DNA of 64,000 bases from JAQBXX01 sp947085325 (GCA_947085325.1 CAMTVY010000005.1:47844-111843); one strand, 5' to 3'; positions 36,087 to 46,018 are shown, numbered from the stretch's first letter. Numbers and translations: made by a program. The notes: generated from the letters alone by a model not told the origin.

Positions 36087-36787
36087 TGGCGGCCGGCTAT
36101 AAACTGCTGGTGTTCGACTGGGATGGCACGCTGATGGACTCCGAGGCCCATATCGTGCAGTGCATGCGCCTGGCTATGCGTGATGCCGGGTTGCCTGCCG
36201 TAGCTGATGCAGCCATCCGCAACATCATTGGCCTGGGCTTGGGCGAGGCCTTGCAGACCTTGCTTCCGGACGTCGACGATGCTTTGCATGTGACACTGGT
36301 CGGGCACTACCGGCACCACTTTCTCGCGGGCGAACACGCGCCCTCCGAACTGTTTCCGGGCGCCAGTGAAACGCTCGCCCTGCTTGCAGAGGCGGGCTAC
36401 CTGCTGGCGGTCGCCACCGGCAAGGGGCGCCAGGGCCTGAACCATGTGCTCGAACGTACCGGGCTGAAACACATGTTTCAGGGTACGCGTTGCGTGGACG
36501 AAGCCCCCTCGAAACCGCATCCACAGATGCTGCTGGATATCATGGCTGCGCTGGATGTGGCGCCGGCAAACACGCTGGTAATCGGTGATACGGAGTATGA
36601 TATCAACATGGCGCGCAATGCGGGCTCGGCTGCGGTGGGTATGAGCTATGGCGTCCATGGGCGCACGCGGCTGTTGCAATGCGGCGCACTGGCCTGTCTG
36701 GACAGCCTCCACGAGCTGCCTGGCTGGCTGGCAGCCGCAGTCCCGCTTTCTGTCCCAACCATGAGTGATCATCTGAGAGGCGTATGA
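36086..36787 (+). CDS. HAD-superfamily phosphatase (Gph-like)
   Basis: A 233-residue hydrolase with the nucleophile motif FDWDGTLMDSE, motif II in VATGKGRQGL, and motif IV VIGDTEYDINMA. The cap domain is the small helical C1 type, as in phosphoglycolate phosphatase. The substrate is unknown. GTG start overlapping the rluC stop by one base; Escherichia has no such gene here but other gammaproteobacteria do. Confidence 0.85.
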   Translation: MAAGYKLLVFDWDGTLMDSEAHIVQCMRLAMRDAGLPAVADAAIRNIIGLGLGEALQTLLPDVDDALHVTLVGHYRHHFLAGEHAPSELFPGASETLALLAEAGYLLAVATGKGRQGLNHVLERTGLKHMFQGTRCVDEAPSKPHPQMLLDIMAALDVAPANTLVIGDTEYDINMARNAGSAAVGMSYGVHGRTRLLQCGALACLDSLHELPGWLAAAVPLSVPTMSDHLRGV

Positions 36788-37767
36788 AGATGTCAGAAGG
36801 GCAAAACACATCCGAACCCGGAAACAGCGGAGAGCCGACGGCCTGGGAGCGTGAGGCGCTGAACAAGGTGTTGTTCGCTTCGCTCAAGGAGCAGCGCAGC
36901 ACGCGCCGCTGGGGCGTGTTTTTCAAACTGCTGTTTTTCGGATACCTGTTTGCATTGCTGCTGCTGTACCTGCCAGAGGATCTGACAGGGGGCAGCATGT
37001 CGCTGGGCAAGCATACCGCCTTGGTTGAAGTTGAAGGTGTCATTGCCGATGACAGCAACGCCAGCGCCGACAATGTCATCACCGGTCTGCGCGCGGCATT
37101 CAAGGACAAAAATACCCAGGGTGTGATTTTACGCATCAACAGCCCGGGCGGCAGCCCGGTGCAGGCCGGCTATATCAACGACGAGATCGTGCGTTTGCGG
37201 GAGCAGTATCCCGATGTACCGCTGTACGCAGTGATCACCGATATTTGCGCCTCCGGCGGCTATTATGTTGCCGCAGCGGCGGACAAAATTTATGCCGACA
37301 AGGCCAGTATTGTAGGCTCTATCGGCGTGCTCATGGACGGTTTTGGTTTTGTCGGCGCGATGGAAAGGCTGGGCGTTGAGCGCCGCCTGCTGACGGCAGG
37401 CGAACACAAGGGTTTTCTGGATCCGTTTTCACCCGCCCGCCAGGAAGACATCGCGCATGTGCAGGGCATGCTCAAGGAGATCCACCAGCAATTCATTGCG
37501 ACGGTTCAGAAAGGACGTGGTGCACGGCTGAAGGAAAGCGACGATCTTTACTCCGGCCTGATGTGGACCGGCGAGCAGAGCCTGGAAATGGGGCTGGTAG
37601 ATGCCTTGGGCAGCAGCAGCCATGTAGCGCGTGAGGTGATCGGGGCCGAGAATATCGTCGACTTCACGCCGCATGCCAACTACCTTGACCGGTTTGCCGA
37701 GCGCATTGGTATGGCCTTGGGTGAGATGCTGCTGTCCACCACGACCGCATGGGGCGGCCTTAAATAA
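36784..37767 (+). CDS. sppA: Signal peptide peptidase SppA, S49 family
   Basis: Degrades released signal peptides in the inner membrane. It has 327 residues, the short single-domain form. One membrane helix at about residues 39-60 is followed by the serine/lysine protease domain: ILRINSPGGSPVQAGYI, ICASGGYYVAAAADKIYAD (nucleophile Ser) and IGVLMDGFGF. The ATG overlaps the HAD gene. It converges with maf. Confidence 0.94.
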   Translation: MKMSEGQNTSEPGNSGEPTAWEREALNKVLFASLKEQRSTRRWGVFFKLLFFGYLFALLLLYLPEDLTGGSMSLGKHTALVEVEGVIADDSNASADNVITGLRAAFKDKNTQGVILRINSPGGSPVQAGYINDEIVRLREQYPDVPLYAVITDICASGGYYVAAAADKIYADKASIVGSIGVLMDGFGFVGAMERLGVERRLLTAGEHKGFLDPFSPARQEDIAHVQGMLKEIHQQFIATVQKGRGARLKESDDLYSGLMWTGEQSLEMGLVDALGSSSHVAREVIGAENIVDFTPHANYLDRFAERIGMALGEMLLSTTTAWGGLK

Positions 37768-38338
37768 GGCGCATGCCTTCCTGCTCGAGCATGCGCGTGA
37801 GGCGGATCAGGGGCAGGCCGATGAGTGCGCTGGGGTCGTCGCCGACCAGGCGCTCGATGAGTGCGGCGCCCATGCCCTCGGAGCGGAAGCTGCACGCACA
37901 CTGATAGGGCTGCTCGCGTTGTAGATAGTTTTCGATCTGCGCCGTGTCGAGACGGCGAAACACCACGGTGCAGGGGACGATATCGACATGCGTTGCACCG
38001 GTTGCGCTATTGAGCAGGCACAGCCCGGTGTAGAAGGTGATGTGCTTGCCGGAGACGCGTTGCAGTTGCTGCACCGCCTGCGCATGACCGCCCGGCTTGC
38101 CGAGGATGTCATCGCCCAGCGCCGCTACCTGGTCAGCGCCGATGATCAGCGCGGCAGGCTGCTGTGCGGCTACCGCACGGGCCTTGGCCTCGGCCAGGCG
38201 CATGACCATGGTTGTGACCGGCTCGCCGGGATGGCGGGATTCGTCGACATGGGGGGCGCTCACGCTGTAGGGGAGCTTCAGGCCGTCCAGCAGTTGTTTG
38301 CGGGCGGGCGAGGTGGATGCGAGAACCAGTGGCAGCAT
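37760..38338 (-). CDS. maf: Maf-family nucleotide pyrophosphatase
   Basis: A 192-residue house-cleaning pyrophosphatase related to YceF. LVLASTSPARKQLLDGL is the nucleotide loop, then VDESRHPGEP, IIGADQVAALGDDILGKPG and FRSEGMGAALIERLVGDDPSALIGLPL. The position next to yceD-rpmF supports YceF (m7GTP type). The ATG at 38338 fits the family start. Confidence 0.93.
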   Translation of the reverse strand: MLPLVLASTSPARKQLLDGLKLPYSVSAPHVDESRHPGEPVTTMVMRLAEAKARAVAAQQPAALIIGADQVAALGDDILGKPGGHAQAVQQLQRVSGKHITFYTGLCLLNSATGATHVDIVPCTVVFRRLDTAQIENYLQREQPYQCACSFRSEGMGAALIERLVGDDPSALIGLPLIRLTRMLEQEGMRLI

Positions 38339-38430
38339 GTGCAGTAATGGGGCGCCCAGGGAAAAGTCAGAGGTGGCGGGTTTGGGATGATTTTGACACA
38401 AAATACAGTTGATTATACAATGCGCGGCCT

Positions 38431-38928
38431 ATGATAGAGCGGTTGCCGCTGGTCATTGACCCGTTACGGCTCGCCGAGGCGGGGAGTCGCTTCCGGGGCC
38501 CGTTGCCGTTGGCGGAGTTTCAGCGGCTTGCGCCCTCGCTACAGCAGGCGCAGGGCGAGGTCGAAGTGGAGGTCGAGTTTGGCAAGGACGACCTGCATGT
38601 CGCCTATTTGAGCGGTCGCTTGCATACCCAGCTCGTGCTGGTGTGTCAGCGCTGTCTGCAACCGATGACATGGCCGGTGAATACCACGTTCGCGCTGGGG
38701 CTGGTGACCACGGATCAAGCTGCCGAGCAGTTGCCGGAGCGCTACGAACCCCTCATGGTGAGCGGTTCCATGGCGCTGGCGGAGCTCATCGAAGACGAGC
38801 TGATTCTGGCCGTCCCGCTGGTGCCCATGCATCCCCGGGCAGAGTGTCCGGCACCGGGCGCCGGGGATGATCGGCAACAGCAGGAGGCGCATCCATTTGC
38901 GGCGCTCGCCCAGTTGAAGCGGCGCTAA
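38431..38928 (+). CDS. yceD: YceD/DUF177 family protein
   Basis: A 165-residue protein with CQRCLQPMTW in the centre and ELIEDELILAVPLVPMHPRAECP near the end, the usual DUF177 pattern. The family is linked to 23S rRNA accumulation in plants and bacteria. It stands immediately before rpmF, as in most gammaproteobacteria. Confidence 0.93.
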   Translation: MIERLPLVIDPLRLAEAGSRFRGPLPLAEFQRLAPSLQQAQGEVEVEVEFGKDDLHVAYLSGRLHTQLVLVCQRCLQPMTWPVNTTFALGLVTTDQAAEQLPERYEPLMVSGSMALAELIEDELILAVPLVPMHPRAECPAPGAGDDRQQQEAHPFAALAQLKRR

Positions 38929-38969
38929 ATTGTGCCGATGTTGATAAATTTTTACAGGGAGTTAAGCCC

Positions 38970-39149
38970 ATGGCAGTCCAGAAAAGTCGTAAAACACCCT
39001 CCAAGCGCGGCATGCGCCGTTCGCATGACGCCTTGACCGGGCCCACCCTGTCGACCGAATCCACGACAGGCGAAACCCACCTGCGGCACCATGTCAGCCG
39101 TGACGGCTACTACCGTGGCCGCAAGGTCATCGCCTCCAAAAGCGAGTAG
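38970..39149 (+). CDS. rpmF: 50S ribosomal protein L32
   Basis: A 59-residue ribosomal protein, MAVQKSRKTPSKRGMRRSHD, ending HHVSRDGYYRGRKVIASKSE. It lacks the zinc Cys found in some L32 forms, as do most gammaproteobacterial ones. ACAGGGAG lies upstream. Next is plsX. Confidence 0.97.
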   Translation: MAVQKSRKTPSKRGMRRSHDALTGPTLSTESTTGETHLRHHVSRDGYYRGRKVIASKSE

Positions 39150-39231
39150 CAGCACAGCAACCTCCAGAGCCACACCTCTGAACCTGTCCGGGTTATCGCC
39201 TCACGGCCCACGTACCTAAGCGAGGCATCCT

Positions 39232-40302
39232 GTGGAACTGCATTCAGGTTTTGTTCCATCGAAGACGCGTACCCTGACAGTTGCGCTGGACGCCATGGGC
39301 GGTGATCACGGCCCTTCGGTGGTGGTGCCTGCGGCATTGCAGGCACTCGCGGACTACGAGACCCTGCGCCTGATTCTGGTGGGTGACGAGGAAATCCTGC
39401 GCACGGCATTGCAGAGCAGCAAGGCCGCCAGCGGTTATGCTGCGAGCGAACGCCTGCTGGTGCAGCATGCATCGCAACGCGTGGAGATGGACGATCTCCC
39501 GTCCCAGGCGATGCGCAATAAGAAGGATTCCTCCATGCGGGTTGCGCTCAACCTGGTGAAAGAGGGAAGCGCGAACGCCTGTGTCAGCGCCGGCAATACC
39601 GGTGCACTCATGGCCCTGGCGCGGTATGTGCTGAAGACCCTGCCCGGCGTCGACCGCCCCGCCATTATCACCGCATTGCCGACCATGAGCGGCCATACCT
39701 ACATGCTCGATCTGGGTGCGAACAGCGACTGTACCCCCGAGCAGCTGTACCAGTTTGCAGTCATGGGTTCGGTGCTGGCGAGCGCGGTGGATGGCATGCC
39801 GCGGCCACGCGTGGGTTTGCTCAACATCGGCGCAGAAGAAATCAAAGGCAACGAGCGCGTGAAGGAAGCCGCCCGTCTGCTGGCGGAAAGCAGCCTGCAC
39901 TACATCGGTTTTATTGAGGGTGACGGTATTTATGCCGGTGAGGCGGACGTGGTCGTGTGCGACGGCTTTACCGGTAATGTGGCCCTGAAATGCAGCGAGG
40001 GCGTGGCGCACATGTTGCGGCATTTTCTGAAGCAGGAATTCCAGCGCAATCTGTTTACGCGGATGTGCGCATTGGTGGCCATGCCCGTACTGAAGGCATT
40101 CCGCAACAAAGTGGATCCACGTTGCTACAATGGGGCCAGTCTGCTGGGGTTGCAGGGCAGCGTGATCAAGAGTCACGGCAGCGCTGACGCCTTCGCCTTC
40201 GGTTGCGCCATACGCGAGGCCATACTGGAAGTGGCGCAGGATGTCCCGCAGCGCATCGGTTCGCACTTGCAGGCACATTTGACGGAGGGCGCGACACCGT
40301 GA
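39232..40302 (+). CDS. plsX: Phosphate acyltransferase PlsX
   Basis: Makes acyl-phosphate from acyl-ACP for phospholipid synthesis. It has 356 residues with VALDAMGGDHGPSVVVPAAL, NLVKEGSANACVSAGNTGALMALA, LLNIGAEEIKGNE and VCDGFTGNVALK. GTG start; the N-terminus is about ten residues longer than the Escherichia one. The stop overlaps fabH as GTGA. Confidence 0.95.
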   Translation: MELHSGFVPSKTRTLTVALDAMGGDHGPSVVVPAALQALADYETLRLILVGDEEILRTALQSSKAASGYAASERLLVQHASQRVEMDDLPSQAMRNKKDSSMRVALNLVKEGSANACVSAGNTGALMALARYVLKTLPGVDRPAIITALPTMSGHTYMLDLGANSDCTPEQLYQFAVMGSVLASAVDGMPRPRVGLLNIGAEEIKGNERVKEAARLLAESSLHYIGFIEGDGIYAGEADVVVCDGFTGNVALKCSEGVAHMLRHFLKQEFQRNLFTRMCALVAMPVLKAFRNKVDPRCYNGASLLGLQGSVIKSHGSADAFAFGCAIREAILEVAQDVPQRIGSHLQAHLTEGATP

Positions 40303-41252
40303 GCGTGTATGCCCGCATTCGCGGTACCGGCAGTTATCTGCCGTCGCGGGTGCTGACCAATGCCGACCTGGAAAAGATGGTCGAGACCTCCGATGAGTGG
40401 ATCGTCGAGCGCACCGGCATTCGTGAGCGCCACATTGCAGCGGATAATGAAACGACCAGCGCTTTGGCCGAGCACGCAGCGCGCCAGGCCATCGAGGCGG
40501 CGGGCATCACGCCTGCCGCTATTGATCTCATCATCGTCGCCACCACCACGCCGGATAAAATCTTCCCCAGCACCGCCTGCTTGTTGCAGCAGCGGCTGGG
40601 TATTCACGGCTGTGCAGCGTTTGACGTGCAGGCGGCCTGTACCGGTTTCGTCTATGCCCTGGGTATCGCAGACAAGTTTATCCGCAGTGGTACGACGCAG
40701 TGCGCGCTGGTGGTGGGTGCCGAGATATTTTCGCGCATCGTGGACTGGAAAGACCGCAACACCTGCGTGTTGTTCGGCGATGGTGCGGGCGCTGTGATCC
40801 TGCAGGCGGACAGCGAGCCGGGTGTGTTGTCCACCCATCTGCACGCCGATGGGCAGTATCATCACCTGCTGACCACAGAGGACATCAGCGACGCACCCGG
40901 CGGCGGCTACGTCACCATGCAAGGCAGCGAGGTGTTCCGGATGGCGGTCAATACGCTGGATCGCATCGTGGATGAAACACTGGAGGCCAACCACATGCAG
41001 AGGTCCGACGTGGACTGGTTGATTCCGCATCAGGCGAATACCCGTATTATCAGCGCCACCGCCAAAAAGCTCGGTATGCCGATGGAGCGGGTGGTGGTGA
41101 CCGTAGACAAGCATGGCAATACCTCGGCCGCATCGGTGCCGCTGGCGCTCGACACGGCGGTGCGCGATGGCCGCATCCGGCGTGGCGACACTTTGCTGCT
41201 GGAAGCCTTCGGCGCCGGCTTTACCTGGGGTTCGGCCCTGCTGAAGTATTGA
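40299..41252 (+). CDS. fabH: 3-oxoacyl-ACP synthase III
   Basis: Starts fatty-acid synthesis from acetyl-CoA and malonyl-ACP. It has 317 residues, identical in length to Escherichia FabH. The active-site Cys is in VQAACTGFVYALG, His in WLIPHQANTRII, and Asn in VDKHGNTSAASVPLAL. The GTG at 40299 overlaps the plsX stop, which fixes the start; an in-frame longer version has no support. Confidence 0.96.
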   Translation: MSVYARIRGTGSYLPSRVLTNADLEKMVETSDEWIVERTGIRERHIAADNETTSALAEHAARQAIEAAGITPAAIDLIIVATTTPDKIFPSTACLLQQRLGIHGCAAFDVQAACTGFVYALGIADKFIRSGTTQCALVVGAEIFSRIVDWKDRNTCVLFGDGAGAVILQADSEPGVLSTHLHADGQYHHLLTTEDISDAPGGGYVTMQGSEVFRMAVNTLDRIVDETLEANHMQRSDVDWLIPHQANTRIISATAKKLGMPMERVVVTVDKHGNTSAASVPLALDTAVRDGRIRRGDTLLLEAFGAGFTWGSALLKY

Positions 41253-41257
41253 GCCTG

Positions 41258-42193
41258 ATGGCGACGGCATTCATCTTTCCCGGCCAGGGCTCGCAGGCTG
41301 TCGGCATGCTGGCAGAGCTCGCCCGGCACTACCCGCAGGTGCAGGCCACCTATGCCGAGGCCTCGTCGGTGCTGGGCTATGACGTATGGGCATTGGTGCA
41401 GCAGGGGCCCGAGTCCGAACTGAACCAGACCGCCAGAACCCAGCCGGCCATGCTTGCGGCCGGTGTTGCCGTCTGGCGTGTCTGGCAGGCCAGTGCCGGC
41501 AAACCGCCCGCGCGTCTTGCCGGGCACAGTCTCGGGGAATACACGGCGCTGGTGTGTGCGGAGGCGATCAGCTTCAGTGACGCCATTGCGCTTGTCGCCA
41601 GGCGCGGTGAGCTGATGCAGCAGGCCGTGGCGGAAGGCGCGGGCGCAATGGCGGCGATACTCGGCCTGGACGATGATGCGGTGCGTAGCGTGTGCCGCGA
41701 GGCGGGACAGGGCGAGGTGGTGGAGGCGGTCAATTTCAATGCGCCGGGGCAGGTGGTGGTGGCGGGCACGCAGGCTGCGGTTGCACGCGCTACGGAACTG
41801 GCTAAAAAAGCCGGGGCCAAGCGGGCGCTGCTGCTGCCCGTGAGCGTGCCCTCACATTGTGCCTTGATGCAGCCGGCCGCGCAAAAACTTGCTGCGCATT
41901 TGGAGCAGGTTGCATTTCAGGCGCCGCGCATCCCGGTGGTCAGCAATGTAGATGTTGCAGCGTATGAGACTGCCGCCGCTATCCGTGACGGCCTGGCGCG
42001 TCAACTCTATCAACCGGTGCGCTGGGTCGAGGTGATTCAGTCGCTGGTGAGTGCGGGTGCTGACAGCTTTATCGAGTGCGGGCCGGGCAAGGTGCTCGCG
42101 GGCTTGAATAAACGCATCGTACCGGAGGCGCGTACACTCGCGGTCTATGACTCGCCAACGCTGGCCCATGCGCTGGCAGCCCTGTCACAGTAA
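41258..42193 (+). CDS. fabD: Malonyl-CoA:ACP transacylase
   Basis: Loads malonyl groups on ACP. It has 311 residues: FIFPGQGSQAVGML, nucleophile Ser in LAGHSLGEYTALVCA, and SVPSHCALMQPAAQKL. The ATG at 41258 matches the family start; a TTG at 41249 overlapping the fabH stop is possible. Confidence 0.96.
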   Translation: MATAFIFPGQGSQAVGMLAELARHYPQVQATYAEASSVLGYDVWALVQQGPESELNQTARTQPAMLAAGVAVWRVWQASAGKPPARLAGHSLGEYTALVCAEAISFSDAIALVARRGELMQQAVAEGAGAMAAILGLDDDAVRSVCREAGQGEVVEAVNFNAPGQVVVAGTQAAVARATELAKKAGAKRALLLPVSVPSHCALMQPAAQKLAAHLEQVAFQAPRIPVVSNVDVAAYETAAAIRDGLARQLYQPVRWVEVIQSLVSAGADSFIECGPGKVLAGLNKRIVPEARTLAVYDSPTLAHALAALSQ

Positions 42194-42208
42194 AATCAGG
42201 AGAACAGC

Positions 42209-42952
42209 ATGCAGCGTGCTAACGAAATCGCCTTGGTCACCGGTGCAAGTCGCGGCATAGGCCTGGCGATTGCCCTGGAACTGGGGCGGCGAGGGGCGAC
42301 GGTCATCGGTACTGCAACCTCACAAAATGGGGCTGATTCAATCAGTAACATATTGAAAGAAAACGATATTAATGGGTCTGGACAGGTCCTCGATGTGACC
42401 GACCCGGCCTCTGTCAGTGCGCTGCTGGCCGCGCTGGAGCAAGGCGTGGGTGCGCCGAGTATACTGGTCAACAACGCCGGCATTACCCGTGACGGTTTGC
42501 TGATGCGGATGAAGGACAGTGACTGGGAAGCGATCATCGCCACCAACCTCAGTTCGGTGTATCGTCTCAGCAAGGCCTGCATCCCGGCCATGATGAAGGC
42601 CAGGCAGGGTCGCATCATCAGCATTTCTTCTGTGGTAGGTGCGAGCGGCAATGCGGGTCAGACCAACTATGCGGCTGCCAAGGCCGGCATACTCGGGTTC
42701 ACCAAGGCGCTGGCGCGCGAAGTGGGCTCGCGCGGCATTACCGTGAATGCCGTGGCGCCTGGCTTCATCGATACCGACATGACCCGGGCGTTGCCGGAGG
42801 AGCAGCGTAACGCACTGTTGCAGCAGATTCCGCTCAAGCGCTTGGGCAGCGCGGATGAGATTGCGGCGGTTGTAGGGTTTCTGGCCTCACCGGCGGCGGG
42901 TTACATCACGGGCGAAACACTGCATGTGAACGGCGGAATGTACATGGCCTGA
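42209..42952 (+). CDS. fabG: 3-oxoacyl-ACP reductase
   Basis: NADPH reductase of the elongation cycle. It has 247 residues: nucleotide loop VTGASRGIGLAIALEL, NNAGITRDGLLMRM, catalytic Ser in ISISSVVG, and Tyr/Lys in TNYAAAKAG. It lies between fabD and acpP as expected. Confidence 0.97.
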   Translation: MQRANEIALVTGASRGIGLAIALELGRRGATVIGTATSQNGADSISNILKENDINGSGQVLDVTDPASVSALLAALEQGVGAPSILVNNAGITRDGLLMRMKDSDWEAIIATNLSSVYRLSKACIPAMMKARQGRIISISSVVGASGNAGQTNYAAAKAGILGFTKALAREVGSRGITVNAVAPGFIDTDMTRALPEEQRNALLQQIPLKRLGSADEIAAVVGFLASPAAGYITGETLHVNGGMYMA

Positions 42953-43079
42953 GTTTGGCTGCATTGTTTTCCTCTTTACTATCATTGTGTTGATTGTAAT
43001 TATGGCCTAATCAGCCGGTTTCCCATAAAATACCGCCAGTCTTGGAACTATTCATCACCGTTGGGAGGATGTATCTGTC

Positions 43080-43319
43080 ATGAGCACCGTCGAAGAACGT
43101 GTCAAGAAGATCGTGGTTGCACAACTCGGGGTCAAGGAAGAAGAGGTCAGCAACGAATCCTCGTTTGTCGATGATCTGGGCGCCGATTCACTCGATACTG
43201 TGGAACTGGTGATGGCGCTTGAAGAAGAATTCGAGTGTGAAATCCCGGACGAGTCGGCTGAAAAGATCACAACCGTTCAGCAGGCCGTTGACTACATCAA
43301 ATCCCAAGCCCCCGCATAA
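43080..43319 (+). CDS. acpP: Acyl carrier protein
   Basis: A 79-residue acidic carrier. The phosphopantetheine Ser lies in LGADSLDTVELVMALEEEF. The 127 bases upstream contain GGGAGG about 12 bases before the ATG and AT-rich sequence where an extra promoter for this abundant protein may lie. Confidence 0.98.
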   Translation: MSTVEERVKKIVVAQLGVKEEEVSNESSFVDDLGADSLDTVELVMALEEEFECEIPDESAEKITTVQQAVDYIKSQAPA

Positions 43320-43335
43320 GACACCTCCGATACGG

Positions 43336-43372
43336 GGCCGCTCCATCACCATGGCTGCGGCCTTTGTTTTTT
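43336..43372 (+). terminator. Intrinsic terminator between acpP and fabF
   Basis: GGCCGC (43336-43341) pairs with GCGGCC (43357-43362), followed directly by TTTGTTTTTT. This would end or attenuate acpP transcripts so that ACP is made in excess over FabF, as known for this operon type. Confidence 0.75.
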
Positions 43373-43397
43373 ACCTTGATAGACAACGAGGTTTAAC

Positions 43398-44639
43398 GTG
43401 AGCAAACGTCGCGTGGTGGTTACGGGACTCGGCATGGTGTCGCCCGTGGGGCTCAGCGTGCAGGAATCGTGGAGCAATATACTCGCCGGCAGGAGCGGCA
43501 TCGGCCCCATCACTCATTTTGACGTCTCTGCGTTCCCCACCCGGTTTGGCGGCAGCGTGAAAAATTTCGACCCCGCGCTCTATATTCCCGCCAAAGATAT
43601 CAAAAAGATGGATCCTTTTATCCACTATGGCATCGCGGCGGCGAAGGAAGCGGTAGCCGATGCGGGCCTGGTGGTGACCGAGGCCAATGCCGACCGCATC
43701 GGTGTGGCTATCGGCTCCGGTATCGGCGGCCTGCCCGGCATCGAGAAGGGCCACAGCGCCTATCTCGAGGGCGGGCCGCGCAAGATCTCACCCTTCTTCG
43801 TGCCCAGCAATATCATCAACATGATCTCCGGCCATGTGTCGATCATGTACGGCATGAAAGGGCCCAACATCGCCATCGTCACCGCATGCTCAACCGGCTC
43901 GCACAATATCGGCGAGGCCGGCCGCATCATCGAGTACGGCGATGCCGATATCATGGTGGCAGGCGGCGCCGAGATGGCGACGTCGCCGACCGGGCTGGGC
44001 GGCTTTTGCTCGGCGCGGGCGCTGTCGCAACGCAATGATGACCCGGCGACCGCCAGCCGTCCGTGGGACAAGGATCGTGACGGGTTTGTGCTCGGAGACG
44101 GCGCCGGTGTGCTGGTGCTGGAAGAGTATGAGCACGCCAGGCGCCGTGGCGCCAAAATCTATGCGGAACTGGGTGGCTATGGCATGAGCGGTGACGGCTA
44201 CCATATGACGCTGCCCGCGGAGGGCGGTGAGGGCGCCAAACGCTGCATGCAGCACGCGCTGCGCAACGCGGGTGTGGCGCCCGCAGCAGTGGACTACGTC
44301 AACGCCCACGGCACCTCGACACCTGCCGGCGACAAGGCCGAAACACTGGCCATCAAGAGTGCTTTCGGTGACCACGCCCGCAAGCTTGCGATCAGCTCCA
44401 CCAAGTCCATGACCGGACATCTGCTGGGCGCGGCCGGTGGTATCGAGGCAATATTCAGCATATTGGCGCTGCGCGACCAGGTCGCGCCGCCCACCATCAA
44501 CCTGCTCACGCCAGATCCGGAATGCGATCTGGACTATGTGCCGGACACTGCGCGCCAGATGAAAGTGGATGTTGTGTTGTCGAACTCATTCGGCTTCGGC
44601 GGCACCAACTGTACGCTGGTGTTCAGCCGCCTGCACTGA
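43398..44639 (+). CDS. fabF: 3-oxoacyl-ACP synthase II
   Basis: Elongating condensing enzyme. It has 413 residues with the active-site Cys in VTACSTGSHNIGEAG and His in NAHGTSTPAGDK and KSMTGHLLGAAG. GTG start after GAGG. pabB follows 20 bases later. Confidence 0.97.
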   Translation: MSKRRVVVTGLGMVSPVGLSVQESWSNILAGRSGIGPITHFDVSAFPTRFGGSVKNFDPALYIPAKDIKKMDPFIHYGIAAAKEAVADAGLVVTEANADRIGVAIGSGIGGLPGIEKGHSAYLEGGPRKISPFFVPSNIINMISGHVSIMYGMKGPNIAIVTACSTGSHNIGEAGRIIEYGDADIMVAGGAEMATSPTGLGGFCSARALSQRNDDPATASRPWDKDRDGFVLGDGAGVLVLEEYEHARRRGAKIYAELGGYGMSGDGYHMTLPAEGGEGAKRCMQHALRNAGVAPAAVDYVNAHGTSTPAGDKAETLAIKSAFGDHARKLAISSTKSMTGHLLGAAGGIEAIFSILALRDQVAPPTINLLTPDPECDLDYVPDTARQMKVDVVLSNSFGFGGTNCTLVFSRLH

Positions 44640-44659
44640 CAGCGAACGGCCGGGCACGG

Positions 44660-46018
44660 ATGGCCGCGCATTACCTGCTCGAGGGCGATTGTGACCTGTT
44701 GGCGCTGCATGCCGCCCAACCGGCGCGCTATCCCTGCTTGCTGGAGAGCGTGGTGCATGGGACGGCCTCCGCGCGCTTCGACATCCTGTTCGCCTTCCCC
44801 GGCGCCACCCTGGAGCTGACAAACCCGGCCACGCTGCGTGGCAGGGCGGTGGAGGGCGTGGATTTTCTCGCGCAACTGGATCGCTGGTGGAGTGCGGAAC
44901 GCAACCCGGAGGATCACGCTGAGTCCACGCTGCCATTTCGCGGCGGCTGGTTTGTGTATCTGGGGTATGAGCTGGCCGCCCAGATAGAACCGGGCCTGTG
45001 CCTGCCTGAGGGCGAGACCGGCCTGCCTGTGGCCTGTGCCACGCGCATCCCGGCGGCGATCATCCGTGATCACCGCAGTCAAGGCGTCCACCTGATCGCC
45101 GAGCCGGGCAGTGAGGGCTTGCTGGTGCAGATGCGGGAGGATATCGCCGCGCTTGCAGTGAGCCAGGTTGCCGGGATATCTGTGCCGTCAATCACACTGC
45201 AAGAAGACGCGCCGCAGGAGTTTCTGGAGGGCGTTGCCCGCATTCTGGATTACATCCGCGAAGGCGATGTGTTCCAGGTGAATCTGTCGCGCACATGGCA
45301 GGGCCAGACCAGACATGACATCAGCGCCGCACAACTCTACCGGCGCCTGCGTGCCTGCAATCCGGCGCCCTTCGCAGGGCTTGCCCTGTATGGGGCCAGT
45401 GCCATCATCAGTTCATCGCCGGAGCGGCTGGTCAAGGTGCAGGATGGCGTCATCGAGACCCGGCCTATCGCGGGCACACAGCCAAGGCGGGAAAATCACT
45501 CGCTGGACCAGCCTGATACCAGCGCGCTGCTGCGCCATCCGAAAGAGCGCGCCGAGCACATCATGCTGATCGATCTTGAGCGCAATGACCTCGGTCGCGT
45601 CTGCGTCCCCGGCAGCGTACAGGTAGATGAACTGATGAGTGTTGAAAGCTACGCGCACGTACATCATATTGTCTCCGGTGTGCGCGGACGGCTGCGCCCG
45701 TCCATTACGCCGGGCGCGGTCTTGCGCGCCATGTTTCCCGGCGGCACCATTACCGGCTGCCCGAAAGTACGCTGCATGGAGATCATCGCCGAGTTGGAGC
45801 GCACACCGCGCGGTGCGTACACGGGCGCCATGGGTTACCTCAATCACAATGGCGACATGGACTTCAATATACTGATACGCACCCTGGTCAAGACAGGTGC
45901 TGACATCAGCCTGCGGGCCGGTGCCGGTATCGTCGCCGACTCAGATCCGCAGCGCGAGCTGGAGGAGACGCGCGCCAAGGCGCGCGGCCTGTTGCACGCC
46001 CTGGGTGGCGCGTCATGA
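44660..46018 (+). CDS. pabB: Aminodeoxychorismate synthase component I
   Basis: Makes 4-amino-4-deoxychorismate for folate. It has 452 residues with the anthranilate-synthase-type fold: FQVNLSRTW, SSSPERLVKVQDGVIETRPIAGTQPR, LIDLERNDLGRVC, MFPGGTITGCPKVRCMEII and RAGAGIVADSDPQRELEET. It stands between fabF and pabC, so two steps of p-aminobenzoate synthesis are linked here, unlike in Escherichia where pabB is elsewhere. The stop overlaps pabC as ATGA. Confidence 0.94.
   Translation: MAAHYLLEGDCDLLALHAAQPARYPCLLESVVHGTASARFDILFAFPGATLELTNPATLRGRAVEGVDFLAQLDRWWSAERNPEDHAESTLPFRGGWFVYLGYELAAQIEPGLCLPEGETGLPVACATRIPAAIIRDHRSQGVHLIAEPGSEGLLVQMREDIAALAVSQVAGISVPSITLQEDAPQEFLEGVARILDYIREGDVFQVNLSRTWQGQTRHDISAAQLYRRLRACNPAPFAGLALYGASAIISSSPERLVKVQDGVIETRPIAGTQPRRENHSLDQPDTSALLRHPKERAEHIMLIDLERNDLGRVCVPGSVQVDELMSVESYAHVHHIVSGVRGRLRPSITPGAVLRAMFPGGTITGCPKVRCMEIIAELERTPRGAYTGAMGYLNHNGDMDFNILIRTLVKTGADISLRAGAGIVADSDPQRELEETRAKARGLLHALGGAS

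Noticed and set aside
39244..40278. 344-residue frame antisense to plsX, and the similar 365-residue frame at 40173-41270 antisense to fabH
   Set aside because: Both are shadows of well-known enzymes with no recognisable motifs.
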